From: Arthrobacter sp. StoSoilB22
Lineage (GTDB): Bacteria; Actinomycetota; Actinomycetes; Actinomycetales; Micrococcaceae
DNA: 64,000 nucleotides
Direction: 5' to 3'
Assembly (NCBI RefSeq): GCF_019977315.1
Contig: NZ_AP024652.1
Location: 3,658,001 to 3,722,000 of the forward strand
Shown: positions 1 to 8,789 of the stretch, in pieces
How the letters are laid out: each line of letters starts with the position of its first letter
How positions within the stretch are numbered: position 1 is the first letter of the stretch
Position numbers and translations under genes: made by a program
The notes under the pieces: model-generated
Seen by the model: the letters and a program-made list of their open reading frames with translations, nothing else
Database searches by the model: none
Told to the model about the DNA's origin: nothing

Positions 1-693
1 CGGACGGGTGAAGGGACCGTGAAGCATGGGTCCGTCCGGCAGTCCGGCGTCACGCAAAGTGGCCAGCCAGCCTACTTCGCGCCCGTCCAGTTGGTTCCCC
101 GTATTGGTGCCGATCGCCAAGCCAATGTTCGTATGGCCGTGGCCTATCAGATGTTCCACGGCGGCACGGGCACCGGCTTCCAGGTCCACACCCACACTGT
201 TGATTCCCGGCGGTGAGCCTGCGTTATTCAACAAAACGGAGGGGATTTCGGAGGCCTCCAGTTCCGTGACATCGGGATCGAACACGCAGCTGGCCAGGAA
301 TACCCCGTCCACCTGCCGGGCAGCCAAGGTACGGATGTTCTTGCGTTCGCGGGTAAGGCTTCCATCCGAGTTGGTGAGCACCATGCCGAAGCCAAGTTCC
401 GCGGCCGCATCTTCCACAGCGTGGGCCAGCTGAGTGAAGAACGGGTTGGTGTTGTCCGGAACCACCACGCCAATGGTCTCGCTGGATCCCAACTTCAGGG
501 CACGGGCCGCAGCGTTGGGTCGGTATCCAAGGACGCGGATGGCCTCGCGAACCTTGGCTTCCGTCCCCGGGGCCACGTTCTTGGGCCCTCCGTTCACCAC
601 ATAACTCACGACGGCGGTACTCACCCCGGCGTACCGGGCCACGTCTTTGCGTGTAACCGGGCCGCGCGAGGTTTGTACCGCCGAAGTTGTCAT
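1..693 (-). CDS. LacI-family transcriptional regulator (3' end beyond window)
   Basis: This is the N-terminal 231 residues of a LacI/GalR repressor; the C-terminus runs off the left edge. An HTH (TRKDVARYAGVSTAVVSYVV) at about residues 14-33 and the hinge-region motif YRPNAAARAL are followed by the periplasmic-binding-like effector domain (IGVVVPDNTNPFF). It lies 14 bp downstream of the oxidoreductase gene on the same strand, so the two are probably cotranscribed. The adjacent divergent ABC importer and alpha-galactosidase, together with three copies of a CG-centred palindrome, make it the likely local repressor responding to an alpha-galactoside. The effector identity is inferred from context only. 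Confidence 0.93.
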   Translation of the reverse strand, partial: MTTSAVQTSRGPVTRKDVARYAGVSTAVVSYVVNGGPKNVAPGTEAKVREAIRVLGYRPNAAARALKLGSSETIGVVVPDNTNPFFTQLAHAVEDAAAELGFGMVLTNSDGSLTRERKNIRTLAARQVDGVFLASCVFDPDVTELEASEIPSVLLNNAGSPPGINSVGVDLEAGARAAVEHLIGHGHTNIGLAIGTNTGNQLDGREVGWLATLRDAGLPDGPMLHGPFTRP

Positions 694-707
694 GAGGTAA
701 ATGCTAG

Positions 708-1907
708 CTACTCCACGGGAGCATCACCGAAGTCGCGGATGGGAAGGCGCTCCCCGCCACGGAGCGCGGACTCGTGGGCAATGATGCCCGGCAACGTGAA
801 CCGGGCCGCGACCCAGGCATTAACGGGAGGAAGGCTGCGGTTGTTTACGGCCGTGACGAAGTCGTCCACCAGGAATTGGTGGCTTCCTTCGTGCCCGTTG
901 GGCGCTCCGAGGAATTCCTGCGGAAGCCTGGACTGGTCATGGACCGGAGCCAGCCCGGAGATAAAGGCATCGCGCAGCTCCGGCGCCACGTCCGCCAGGG
1001 CCGGGTCATCCAGGGACATGGTGGGCTTGGTTTCCACTTGCTCGGACACGTCTTCCACGGTGGACTTGTCCTGCCACACGGTGGTGGTGGCAAGTTGCTC
1101 AAAGCTGGCGTCGGTGCCGAAGAAACGGAAGCGGGACTCCCGGATGTGGGAGGGGTACCCCACCCGGCGCATCTCGTTGGTGCGCATCGCGCCGCCGTCG
1201 TTCATTTCAAACAGCGCCGTGGCGTTGGAGAAGTCGTTGGCGAACATGCTGACGTCCTTATCAAAAACGCCATCCCCGTGCTGGTCCTTCACGCCGATGC
1301 AGCTGACGCTGACCGCATGGCCGGGGACGGCGCCGAGGACCCCACCTATGGCGTGGGTGGGGTAGAGCATGGGCGGGTAGCTGGCGGTTTCCTTCCACCG
1401 ATCACCACCGCTGTATTGGTACGCCTCGTAGAAGCCCAGGTCCATGTCGTGGACGTAGTCACCCTCGGTGTAGAAGATGCGGCCAAACTTACCTGCTGCA
1501 TGTTGTTGCCGGGCGAAGACCGTGGCGGGGTTGTAGTAGCTGGTCTCACCCATGGCGTAGACCAGTTTGGTCTCTCGAACGGCCTCAATGATCCGTTCAA
1601 TTTCCTCTTCGGATATGGCCATCGGCACCGCTGAGTAGACGTGCTTTCCAGCACGCAGGGCCCGCTCTACCAGTGGTCCGTGAGTCCAGCGCTGCGTGAA
1701 GATGGCGACAGCATCGACGTCGGAGTCCAGCAACTCTTCAAAGCTGCCCATTACGCCGTCCAGTCCCCAGCGTTCCTGCGCTGCAACTGCCCGCTCAGGG
1801 AGTTCATCTATTGCATAAACCGCGCTGACGCCCGGGTGGAGCTTGAACAGGTGGGCGAACTGGCTGCCGAACTGCCCGGCACCCACAACCCCGATCGAAA
1901 ACGTCAT
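708..1907 (-). CDS. Gfo/Idh/MocA-family NAD(P)-dependent oxidoreductase
   Basis: This 399-residue protein opens with a Rossmann fold (IGVVGAGQFGSQFAHLF, GxGxxG at about residues 9-14). The family's AGKHVYSAVPMA segment follows at about 100 and a C-terminal alpha/beta domain completes it. The length fits the family, whose members oxidise or epimerise sugars, inositols and glycosides with NAD(P). It is the first gene of the leftward transcript and is divergent from the sugar importer, sharing the operator-bearing gap at 1908-2121. A role in processing an imported alpha-galactoside or its derivative is inferred. The exact substrate cannot be read from sequence. Confidence 0.88.
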   Translation of the reverse strand: MTFSIGVVGAGQFGSQFAHLFKLHPGVSAVYAIDELPERAVAAQERWGLDGVMGSFEELLDSDVDAVAIFTQRWTHGPLVERALRAGKHVYSAVPMAISEEEIERIIEAVRETKLVYAMGETSYYNPATVFARQQHAAGKFGRIFYTEGDYVHDMDLGFYEAYQYSGGDRWKETASYPPMLYPTHAIGGVLGAVPGHAVSVSCIGVKDQHGDGVFDKDVSMFANDFSNATALFEMNDGGAMRTNEMRRVGYPSHIRESRFRFFGTDASFEQLATTTVWQDKSTVEDVSEQVETKPTMSLDDPALADVAPELRDAFISGLAPVHDQSRLPQEFLGAPNGHEGSHQFLVDDFVTAVNNRSLPPVNAWVAARFTLPGIIAHESALRGGERLPIRDFGDAPVE

Positions 1908-1983
1908 TGTTTACCTTCCCTGGGACTGCCAAAGCAGCCTCCGCTGTGTCCCTGTGTGACTGTCCTGTCGAGTTTTGCATCGG

Positions 1984-2001
1984 AATCTACTCGAGTCAAC
2001 A
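1984..2001. promoter_or_regulatory. Putative LacI-type operator, copy 1
   Basis: AATCTACTCGAGTCAACA carries a perfect left half-site (AATCTACTCG) and a degraded right half. It lies in the divergent gap between the oxidoreductase and importer genes and shares its half-site with copies at 2060 and 5461. The central CG and the symmetry are typical of LacI-family operators. Confidence 0.6.
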
Positions 2002-2059
2002 GAAAGAACATCTTTGAACATTTTTCACCAAAATTTTGCCTCCGCTATTGCTATCACCA

Positions 2060-2077
2060 AATCTACTCGTGTAGATT
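2060..2077. promoter_or_regulatory. Putative LacI-type operator, copy 2 (best copy)
   Basis: AATCTACTCGTGTAGATT has 7-bp arms AATCTAC/GTAGATT that are perfectly complementary around a TCGT centre. It lies 44 bp before the first importer start codon. It is the most symmetric of the three copies, so it is the likely main site for the LacI protein encoded at the left edge. Confidence 0.7.
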
Positions 2078-2121
2078 CTCATCCAGTTGTTATGCACATC
2101 ACAGTCACGAAAGGGTCGACG

Positions 2122-3084
2122 ATGACCACGCTCACCAAGCAACCGGATCCGGAGCTCTCCTCCGTCGGGGCGCCGCGGAAGTCACGCAAGCGGGTGAAAC
2201 CAGCCGACGGGTTCCGCGGAGTAGGGGACCTCAAGGTTGCACTCTTCTTCATCGCTCCAGCGATGCTCGGACTGATCCTCTTCTACCTCGTCCCCACCAT
2301 CCGGGGCATCTACCTCAGCTTCACTGAATACAGCATCCTGGGCGACCCGGAATGGATCGGCACGCGGAACTACGAACGCATAGCCAAGGATCCGCTGTTC
2401 TGGAACGCTTTGGGCGTCACCTCGGAATACGTGGTGATCAACATTGTTCTTCAGACGGCATTGGCGTTGGGCCTTGCAATCCTGATGCACCGCGTCGCAA
2501 AGTCCACCCTCGTCCGCGGTGCGCTTCTGATGCCCTATCTGATGGCAAATGTCATTGCGGCTCTCCTGTGGTTCTGGATGCTTGACTACCAGATCGGCAT
2601 CATCAACCAGATCATCGAATGGACCGGGCTGCCCCGGGTAGCCTTCTTCGGCAGCGAGCAATGGGCCATCCCCACCCAGGCTCTCATCAACACGTGGCGG
2701 CACATGGGCTACACAGCTCTCCTGATCTTCGCCGGACTCCAGGCAATCCCGAACAGTGTCTATGAGGCCGCCAGCATCGACGGCTCCAAGGCCATGAGCA
2801 CTTTCTGGCGGATCACCCTGCCACTGCTCCGGCCAGTCCTGGTACTGGTCCTGGTAGTAACCGTGATCGGTTCTTTCCAGGTCTTTGACACTGTTGCCGT
2901 CACGACGGCCGGCGGTCCTGTTAACGCCACCCGCGTGCTGCAGTTCTACATCTATCAACGCGCCTTCAATGAACAGGACTTCGGCTATGGCTCCGCCCTG
3001 GCTGTGATCCTCTTCCTCATCCTCGCCATCGTCGCTTTCATCCAGATGAAGTTCCTCCGCGGCAACCAGTCGGACCTGGACTAA
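2122..3084 (+). CDS. ABC sugar importer, permease 1 (MalF/UgpA type)
   Basis: This is a 320-residue inner-membrane permease of the carbohydrate-uptake CUT1 family. About six hydrophobic segments follow a charged N-terminus. The EAA loop that docks the ATPase (YEAASIDGSKAMSTFWRITL) sits at about residues 213-232. I chose ATG 2122 over an upstream in-frame codon because AAAGGG precedes it and the operators would otherwise lie inside the gene. It is followed 9 bp later by its partner permease. No ATPase gene is present in the locus, so a shared MsiK-type ATPase encoded elsewhere is likely. Confidence 0.93.
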   Translation: MTTLTKQPDPELSSVGAPRKSRKRVKPADGFRGVGDLKVALFFIAPAMLGLILFYLVPTIRGIYLSFTEYSILGDPEWIGTRNYERIAKDPLFWNALGVTSEYVVINIVLQTALALGLAILMHRVAKSTLVRGALLMPYLMANVIAALLWFWMLDYQIGIINQIIEWTGLPRVAFFGSEQWAIPTQALINTWRHMGYTALLIFAGLQAIPNSVYEAASIDGSKAMSTFWRITLPLLRPVLVLVLVVTVIGSFQVFDTVAVTTAGGPVNATRVLQFYIYQRAFNEQDFGYGSALAVILFLILAIVAFIQMKFLRGNQSDLD

Positions 3085-3093
3085 GGACTCGCC

Positions 3094-4020
3094 ATGACCA
3101 CTCTTGCCTCACCCAAGAACGGCAGCCGGCGTCGCCCGCTCAGCCGCCCCTTCAACTGGCGCCGCGCCATCGCCCTGACCCTCCTCGCCCTGGCCGTCGC
3201 CGTGAGCATCCTGCCCTTCTACTGGGTACTGCGCACGGCCCTGTCTTCCAACGGCTCCCTCGCAGCGAACTCCGCCAACCTGCTGCCCGCCGACTTTAAT
3301 CTTGGCGCGTTCAAGCGGGTCTTCGGCCTCCAAAGTGCCGCCGACGCTATCGCAGAAGGCGGCTCGGGTGCTTCGATCAATTTCTGGCAGTACCTTTGGA
3401 ACTCGCTGCTCTTTTCCGGCATCACTACAGCCTGCGCCGTGTTCTTCAGCTCAATGGCCGCCTATGCCTTCTCCCGGCTCCGGTGGAAAGGCCGCGACGC
3501 AGTCTTCTCGCTGTTCCTTGCCACCATGCTCGTCCCGCCGATCTTCACTGCCCTCCCCAACTTCCTGCTCATCAAGAACCTGGGCCTGCTGAATTCCATG
3601 CTCGGACTCGTTTTGCCCTACTTGTTCATGACCCCGTTCGCGATCTTCTTCATGCGCCAGTTCTTCCTGAACATGTCCAGGGAAGTTGAAGAAGCTGCAA
3701 TGCTGGACGGCGCAAAGCACTGGCGGATCTTCTTCCAGATCATCATGCCCAACGCCGCTGCCCCGATTGCCACCCTGGCGCTTCTGACCTTCATGGGTCA
3801 GTGGAACGAATACTTCTGGCCGCTGCTCGTAGGCACGTCCGAGGAATCCAGGGTGCTCACCGTGGGACTCGGAGTCTTCAAATCCCAGTCCCCGCAAGGC
3901 GCACCGGACTGGTCCGGGCTCATGGCCGCAACGCTCGTGTCTGCTACGCCGGTGCTGATCCTCTTCGCCATCTTCGGCAAACGGATTGTCAACTCCATCG
4001 GCTTCAACGGCACCAAATAG
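3094..4020 (+). CDS. ABC sugar importer, permease 2 (MalG/UgpE type)
   Basis: This is a 308-residue partner permease of the CUT1 importer. It has an N-terminal membrane anchor (IALTLLALAVAVSILPFYWV), five further hydrophobic segments and the conserved EAA loop EEAAMLDGAKHWRIFFQII at about residues 199-217. It starts 9 bp after the first permease stop and lies 70 bp before the binding-protein gene, in one operon. It should form a heterodimeric channel with permease 1 and receive substrate from the lipoprotein encoded next. Confidence 0.93.
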   Translation: MTTLASPKNGSRRRPLSRPFNWRRAIALTLLALAVAVSILPFYWVLRTALSSNGSLAANSANLLPADFNLGAFKRVFGLQSAADAIAEGGSGASINFWQYLWNSLLFSGITTACAVFFSSMAAYAFSRLRWKGRDAVFSLFLATMLVPPIFTALPNFLLIKNLGLLNSMLGLVLPYLFMTPFAIFFMRQFFLNMSREVEEAAMLDGAKHWRIFFQIIMPNAAAPIATLALLTFMGQWNEYFWPLLVGTSEESRVLTVGLGVFKSQSPQGAPDWSGLMAATLVSATPVLILFAIFGKRIVNSIGFNGTK

Positions 4021-4090
4021 CTCTTTCTCTTTCCACCCGCAAAAACCGGCCTGTGCCGGCTCGCACCCTCCCGTCCCGAAAGGACCAACC

Positions 4091-5440
4091 ATGATGAAAA
4101 AGAAGGCAGTCGGCGCCGTCGCCGTCGCAGCAGCCGCCGTCCTCGCACTCTCCGCCTGCGCCGGCGGAAGCTCCGGAGGAGACGCCGCCAAGGGCGAGAT
4201 CAGTTATTGGCTCTGGGACGCCAACCAGCTCCCTGCCTACCAGCAGTGCGCCACGGACTTCACCAAGGCCAATCCGGACATCACCGTCAAAATCACCCAA
4301 ACCGGTTGGGATGACTACTGGTCCAAGATCACCAACGGCATGGCCTCCGGCACTGCACCTGACGTCTTCACGGACCACCTCTCCAAGTACCCGGAGTTCC
4401 TCAAGACCAAGCAACTGGTGGCCCTTGACGACAGCATCGCCCAGGACAAGATAGACCTTTCCCAGTACAACGAAGGCCTCGCAGACCTCTGGGTTGGCCA
4501 AGATGGCAAGCGCTACGGCCTGCCCAAAGACTGGGACACCGTGGCTTTGTTCTTCAACCAGAAGATGGCCACCGACGCCGGCATCACCCCTGAAGAGATG
4601 GGCTCCCTGACCTGGAACCCGAAGGACGGCGGAACGTACGAGAAAGCAATCGCCCGACTCACTGTGGACAAGAACGGCAAACGCGGCGACGAAGCAGGCT
4701 TCGACAAGAACAATGTTGCCGTTTACGGCTTGGGCCTGCCCGGCTCCGATGCCGAGAACGCCGGCCAGACGCAGTGGAGCTACCTCTCCGCTACCACTGG
4801 CTGGACCACCACCGACAAGAACCCGTGGGGCACCCATTTCAACTACGACGACAAGAGGCTCCAGGACACCATCGACTGGTGGGCCTCTCTCGCCGAAAAG
4901 GGCTACATGCCCAAACTTGAAACCACCGTTGGCGCCAACGCCGCCGACAGCTTCGGAGCAGGCAAAGCAGCCATCAACAGCAACGGTTCGTGGATGATCG
5001 GCCAGTACACCGGCTACAAGGGAATCGACCTCGGCATCGCCCCCACACCGCAGGGCCCCGAAGGCAAGCGTGCCTCCATGTTCAACGGCCTGGCCGATTC
5101 CGTGTGGGCTGGTACTAAGAAGAAGGACGCCGCCATCAAGTGGGTGGAATACCTCGGCTCCACCGCCTGCCAGGACGTTGTGGCCTCCAAGGCCGTGGTC
5201 TTCCCGGCCATCAGCACCTCCTCCGAGAAGGCTGCAGAGGCCTTCAAGGCCAAGAACGTGGATGTCAGCGCCTTCACCCAGCATGTGGCGGACAAGACCA
5301 CCTTCATGCTTCCCATCACGGACAATGCCTCCAAGGTTGCGGGAATCATGAAGCCTGCTGTGGACGCGGTAATCGCCGGCAAGGCCCCGGCGAGTTCGCT
5401 GACAGCCGCGAACGAACAGGTCAACGCGCTCTTCAAGTAG
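4091..5440 (+). CDS. ABC sugar importer, extracellular solute-binding lipoprotein
   Basis: This is a 449-residue family 1 solute-binding protein. The N-terminus MMKKKAVGAVAVAAAAVLAL is a lipoprotein signal peptide, with the lipobox LSAC giving Cys 23. The mature part begins with a glycine/serine linker and the typical ISYWLWDANQ strand. ATG 4091 is preceded by a GAAAGGA ribosome site; an upstream in-frame start would destroy the signal peptide. It delivers the sugar to the two preceding permeases. A LacI-type operator and a long hairpin follow it, so expression may differ from that of the downstream galactosidase. Confidence 0.94.
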   Translation: MMKKKAVGAVAVAAAAVLALSACAGGSSGGDAAKGEISYWLWDANQLPAYQQCATDFTKANPDITVKITQTGWDDYWSKITNGMASGTAPDVFTDHLSKYPEFLKTKQLVALDDSIAQDKIDLSQYNEGLADLWVGQDGKRYGLPKDWDTVALFFNQKMATDAGITPEEMGSLTWNPKDGGTYEKAIARLTVDKNGKRGDEAGFDKNNVAVYGLGLPGSDAENAGQTQWSYLSATTGWTTTDKNPWGTHFNYDDKRLQDTIDWWASLAEKGYMPKLETTVGANAADSFGAGKAAINSNGSWMIGQYTGYKGIDLGIAPTPQGPEGKRASMFNGLADSVWAGTKKKDAAIKWVEYLGSTACQDVVASKAVVFPAISTSSEKAAEAFKAKNVDVSAFTQHVADKTTFMLPITDNASKVAGIMKPAVDAVIAGKAPASSLTAANEQVNALFK

Positions 5441-5460
5441 AACGCCTCTCATCACTCATA

Positions 5461-5478
5461 GACTCAACTCGAGTAGAT
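5461..5478. promoter_or_regulatory. Putative LacI-type operator, copy 3
   Basis: GACTCAACTCGAGTAGAT keeps the right half-site CGAGTAGAT of the 2060 copy and resembles the reverse complement of the 1984 copy. It lies between the binding-protein stop and the alpha-galactosidase, suggesting that the galactosidase has its own promoter under the same repressor. Confidence 0.6.
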
Positions 5479-5481
5479 CCC

Positions 5482-5542
5482 GTTGCGAGGCCCGCTCTGC
5501 GGGTTATAAACCACCCGAATCCCGCGGAGCGGGCCTCGCAAC
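5482..5542. repeat. Long inverted repeat, 22-bp stem, 17-nt loop
   Basis: Arms at 5482-5503 and 5521-5542 pair over 22 positions with a single T:G exception, and both contain GCGAGGCCCGCTC or its complement. There is no T-run after either arm, so a classical intrinsic terminator is unlikely. A smaller hairpin (GCCCCG-CCT-CGGGGC) follows at 5553-5567. The element lies in the 5' leader of the alpha-galactosidase gene, directly after operator copy 3. It could be a processing or stabilising structure, or a dispersed palindrome. Confidence 0.8.
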
Positions 5543-5594
5543 ACACGTACCTGCCCCGCCTCGGGGCGCATCGACATGAAAGCGACCCACCCTT

Positions 5595-7778
5595 ATGCAA
5601 CCGCTCCACCTCCGTTCCGCAGGTACCAGCTTGGTCATCAGCACCCATCGCGGAGAGGCTGAGATCATCCACTGGGGAGCCGATCTGGGCGACACACTGC
5701 CTGACCTTGCCATCCTCAACGAGCCCATTCCGCCGTCGTCCATCGACGCTAACGTCCCGGCGGGGCTCCTCCCCCAAGCATCGTCATCGTGGCAGGGCAG
5801 GCCAGGACTTCGCGGGCACCGCTTCACGGACGGCGTGCCGGGCTTTGATTTCTCAGTACGCCTGCGGGTTGTGAGTGCGACGGTGAATGGCGGCACAGCG
5901 GTGATTGTCCAAGCGGACCCCGACGCCGGCATCACCGTCACGTCCACCCTCACCTTGCACCCGGGCGGGCTTCTCGAACTGAAGCACACGGTCAGCAACC
6001 ACGGCACGTCGCCTTTCCAAGTAGACGAACTGGCGACGATGCTCCCGGTGGCGCCAGACGCCGTCGAACTTCTGGACCTGACCGGCCGCTGGTGCCGCGA
6101 GCGGCATCCGCAGCGCAGGACCATTCAGCAGGGAACCTGGGTCCGCACGGGCCGTCACGGCCGCACCGGGCATGACTCGTCACTGCTGCTCGCCGCTGGA
6201 ACTGCCGGTTTTGGGAACAGGCACGGCAAGGTGTGGGCGACACATCTGGCCTGGAGCGGGAACCACGAGCAGTTTGCGGACAGCATTGCCGATGGCCGCA
6301 CCATGGTGGGCGGCTCCGAGCTGTTGGGACCTGCCGAAGTGGTGCTGCAATCCGGGGAAAGCTACACCACGCCGGCACTGTTTGCCGCATACTCTGACCG
6401 CGGTTTGGACGGGATTTCGGAGGCCTTCTACGCCTGGTTCCGTTCGCGGCCACACCATGTGGGGGCAGTTTCCGGTAAGGCCCGCCCAGTAGTCCTCAAC
6501 ACCTGGGAAGCGGTGTACTTCGACCACAACCTGGACACCCTGATCGAGCTGGCTGAGTCGGCCGCCGACCTTGGGGTTGAGCGCTTCGTGCTCGACGACG
6601 GCTGGTTCCGCGGGCGCCGTGACGACCACGCCGGGTTGGGCGACTGGTACGTGGACGAAACCGTATGGCCTGGCGGTCTGACGCCTTTGATTGATGCCGT
6701 GACCAGCCGGGGCATGGAGTTCGGGCTCTGGGTGGAGCCGGAGATGGTGAACCTGGACTCCGACATCGCCCGGGCACATCCGGAGTGGATCGTGGGGCCC
6801 TCAGCCACGTCCTACAAGGACGGTGGCAGGCTGCCTCTTGAGTGGCGGCAGCAGCACGTGATCGACCTCGTGAATCCGGACGCGTGGCAATACATCTACG
6901 AGCGCATGGACACTCTTCTGCGCGAGAATAACATCAGCTACCTCAAGTGGGACCAAAACCGGGACCTCCTGGAACATGGCCACGCGGGCCGGGCTTCGGT
7001 ACACGAACAGACCTTGGCGGCGTACCGGCTGTTCGATGCGCTCCGAGCGGCACACCCCGGGGTAGAGATCGAAAGCTGCTCCTCCGGCGGCGCCCGCGTG
7101 GATCTTGGAATCCTGGAGCGGACCGACCGCATCTGGGCCTCGGACTGCAACGACGCCTTGGAACGGCAAACCATCCAACGCTGGACCGGCATGGTGGTTC
7201 CGCCGGAGCTGGTGGGCGGGCACATTGGGCCCACAACATCGCACACTACCGGGCGGACGCACGACCTCTCATTCCGTGCCATCACGGCATTTTTCGGTCA
7301 CTTCGGCATGGAGTGGGATGTCCGCTCCGTCACCGGGGCGGAGCGTCAGGAACTCAAGCGCTTCATCGGCCTCTACAAGGAGCACCGCGGACTCATCCAC
7401 AGTGGACGGATGGTGCGCGCCGATGTGCCGGACGAGTCGCTGATGGTGCACGGCGTGGTCGCTAACGAGTCCGACGGCGGCACCCCGGTGGGTGCCACGG
7501 CGGCGCTTTTCGCTGTGGTGAAGACGCGGACGGGCCTTACGGAAAAGCCCGGTCGTGTGGCTATTCCGGGGTTGGATCCTTCGCGTGCATACCGTGTGGA
7601 AGCCATCTTCCCCTCCCCGGGTGACGCCGACCACGGGCACACGTTCATTGAGGCCAAGCCGGCACCCTGGCTGGCGTCCGGGGCCGAAGCAACGGGTCGG
7701 TTCCTGGCCGAGGTAGGCCTTCCGATGCCCGTCCTGAACCCGGAGCACGCCATCCTGCTGCGGTTCACGGCCCTCTGA
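5595..7778 (+). CDS. Alpha-galactosidase, glycoside hydrolase family 36
   Basis: This 727-residue enzyme has the GH36 layout: an N-terminal beta-supersandwich, a TIM barrel and a C-terminal beta domain. The nucleophile motif YLKWDQNR places Asp at about residue 453. CSSGGARVDLG and WASDCND follow, putting the acid/base Asp at about 517. The barrel also shows LDDGWF and GLWVEPEMVN. It cleaves terminal alpha-1,6-galactose from melibiose or raffinose-type sugars; no signal peptide is seen, so it is cytoplasmic. The ATG at 5595 has only a weak ribosome site. It completes the import-and-hydrolysis locus begun at 2122. Confidence 0.95.
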   Translation: MQPLHLRSAGTSLVISTHRGEAEIIHWGADLGDTLPDLAILNEPIPPSSIDANVPAGLLPQASSSWQGRPGLRGHRFTDGVPGFDFSVRLRVVSATVNGGTAVIVQADPDAGITVTSTLTLHPGGLLELKHTVSNHGTSPFQVDELATMLPVAPDAVELLDLTGRWCRERHPQRRTIQQGTWVRTGRHGRTGHDSSLLLAAGTAGFGNRHGKVWATHLAWSGNHEQFADSIADGRTMVGGSELLGPAEVVLQSGESYTTPALFAAYSDRGLDGISEAFYAWFRSRPHHVGAVSGKARPVVLNTWEAVYFDHNLDTLIELAESAADLGVERFVLDDGWFRGRRDDHAGLGDWYVDETVWPGGLTPLIDAVTSRGMEFGLWVEPEMVNLDSDIARAHPEWIVGPSATSYKDGGRLPLEWRQQHVIDLVNPDAWQYIYERMDTLLRENNISYLKWDQNRDLLEHGHAGRASVHEQTLAAYRLFDALRAAHPGVEIESCSSGGARVDLGILERTDRIWASDCNDALERQTIQRWTGMVVPPELVGGHIGPTTSHTTGRTHDLSFRAITAFFGHFGMEWDVRSVTGAERQELKRFIGLYKEHRGLIHSGRMVRADVPDESLMVHGVVANESDGGTPVGATAALFAVVKTRTGLTEKPGRVAIPGLDPSRAYRVEAIFPSPGDADHGHTFIEAKPAPWLASGAEATGRFLAEVGLPMPVLNPEHAILLRFTAL

Positions 7779-7780
7779 CC

Positions 7781-7824
7781 CTCTCTCACATCCCCCGGGC
7801 TAAAACCGAACCCTCTCTCACATC
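7781..7824 (+). repeat. Two CTCTCTCACATC repeats, 32-bp period
   Basis: Identical 12-mers occur at 7781-7792 and 7813-7824, just after the alpha-galactosidase stop. The same motif recurs, also in the sense orientation of a 3' region, after marP (9982, 10013) and downstream of the Nudix gene on the minus strand (10580-10654). Its function is unknown. Confidence 0.75.
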
Positions 7825-7831
7825 CACAGAC

Positions 7832-7869
7832 AAAAAAGCCGCCCCGGCGAAACCGGGGCGGCTTTTTTT
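7832..7869. terminator. Intrinsic terminator, bidirectional
   Basis: AAAAAAGCCGCCCCGG and its complement flank a short loop and end in a run of seven T. A-run and T-run are symmetric, so it can stop both the alpha-galactosidase transcript and the convergent crp transcript. Confidence 0.93.
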
Positions 7870-7878
7870 CGTAGCTGT

Positions 7879-8556
7879 TTAGCGTGAGCGCTGGCGGAGG
7901 CGCTGCATGTCCAGGATCACCACGGCGCGGGCTTCCAGGCGGAGCCATCCGCGCTGGACGAACTCGGCCAGTGCCTTGTTCACGGTTTCGCGGGAAGCGC
8001 CCACCAGTTGGGCCAGTTCTTCCTGGGTCAGCTCGTGGGCAACCAGAACGCCGTCGGTGGCAGGACGCCCGAAGCGGTCCGCCAGGTCCAGGAGGGCCTT
8101 GGCAACACGGCCCGGGACGTCAGAGAAGACGAGGTCGGACAGCGAGTCGTTGGTACGGCGAAGGCGGCGGGCCAGAGCCTGCAGCAGCTGCGCGGAAACC
8201 TCGGGACGCGTGCGGAGCAGAGCGTTGAGGCTCTCGTTCTTGAGGCCGGCCAGACGGGTTTCCGAAACGGCGGTGGCCGTGGCGGTACGCGGGCTGGGGT
8301 CGAACAACGCCATTTCGCCGAAGAGCTCACCCGGGCCGAGGATGGCCAGAAGCGACTCGCGGCCGTCGGGGGACGTGCGGCCGAGCTTTACCTTGCCGGA
8401 AACGATGAAGTAGAGCTGGTCACCCTGATCACCTTCGCGGAACACCGACGCTCCACGTGAAAGGTCCACCTCGGTGAGTTCGTCCGTCAGCAAGCGGAAT
8501 GCGTCGTCGTCAAGGGTGGCGAAGAGGGGTGCGCGGCGCAATACCTCGATGTCCAT
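7879..8556 (-). CDS. crp: Crp/Fnr-family regulator, GlxR/Crp type
   Basis: This 225-residue cAMP-receptor-type regulator has an N-terminal cyclic-nucleotide-binding beta-roll, with the phosphate cassette region GELFGEMALFDPSPRTATA at about residues 73-91. A dimerisation helix (LARRLRRTNDSLSDL) follows. The C-terminal winged helix has recognition segment ELTQEELAQLVGASRETVNK. It closely resembles the single global Crp/GlxR of actinobacteria, which controls carbon and respiratory genes. ATG 8556 was chosen because AGGAGA lies just upstream; a longer in-frame extension lacks family similarity. It is convergent with the alpha-galactosidase and divergent from marP. Confidence 0.95.
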   Translation of the reverse strand: MDIEVLRRAPLFATLDDDAFRLLTDELTEVDLSRGASVFREGDQGDQLYFIVSGKVKLGRTSPDGRESLLAILGPGELFGEMALFDPSPRTATATAVSETRLAGLKNESLNALLRTRPEVSAQLLQALARRLRRTNDSLSDLVFSDVPGRVAKALLDLADRFGRPATDGVLVAHELTQEELAQLVGASRETVNKALAEFVQRGWLRLEARAVVILDMQRLRQRSR

Positions 8557-8621
8557 GAAATCTCCTGAATATAAGTTTCGGTCGTGGCGCTCAGGCCATT
8601 GTTTCAGAATTTTTAAGCTTC

Positions 8622-8637
8622 TGTGACGTACTTGGCA
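8622..8637. promoter_or_regulatory. Possible GlxR/Crp half-site before crp
   Basis: TGTGACGTACTTGGCA has a perfect TGTGA left half and a poor right half compared with the TGTGA-N6-TCACA consensus. It is placed 66 bp upstream of the crp start, where autoregulation would be plausible. The match is weak. Confidence 0.3.
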
Positions 8638-8789
8638 CGTGAAACGCTGAAATGGCGCGGATTTCGGGGCATACGACCCACTCTGAAGCCTCTCACAGCG
8701 GACTAAACGGCCCATATCGTGACCGGACTAACGGTTGGTTGTCAGGGTGGACACCTAGAATTGGCGCTACCCGGCTGTGAGGAGCATTG

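Noticed and set aside
1975..2121. Extended N-terminus of the first sugar permease
   Set aside because: It would place the best LacI operator inside the gene and adds residues unlike the family; ATG 2122 has an AAAGGG ribosome site.
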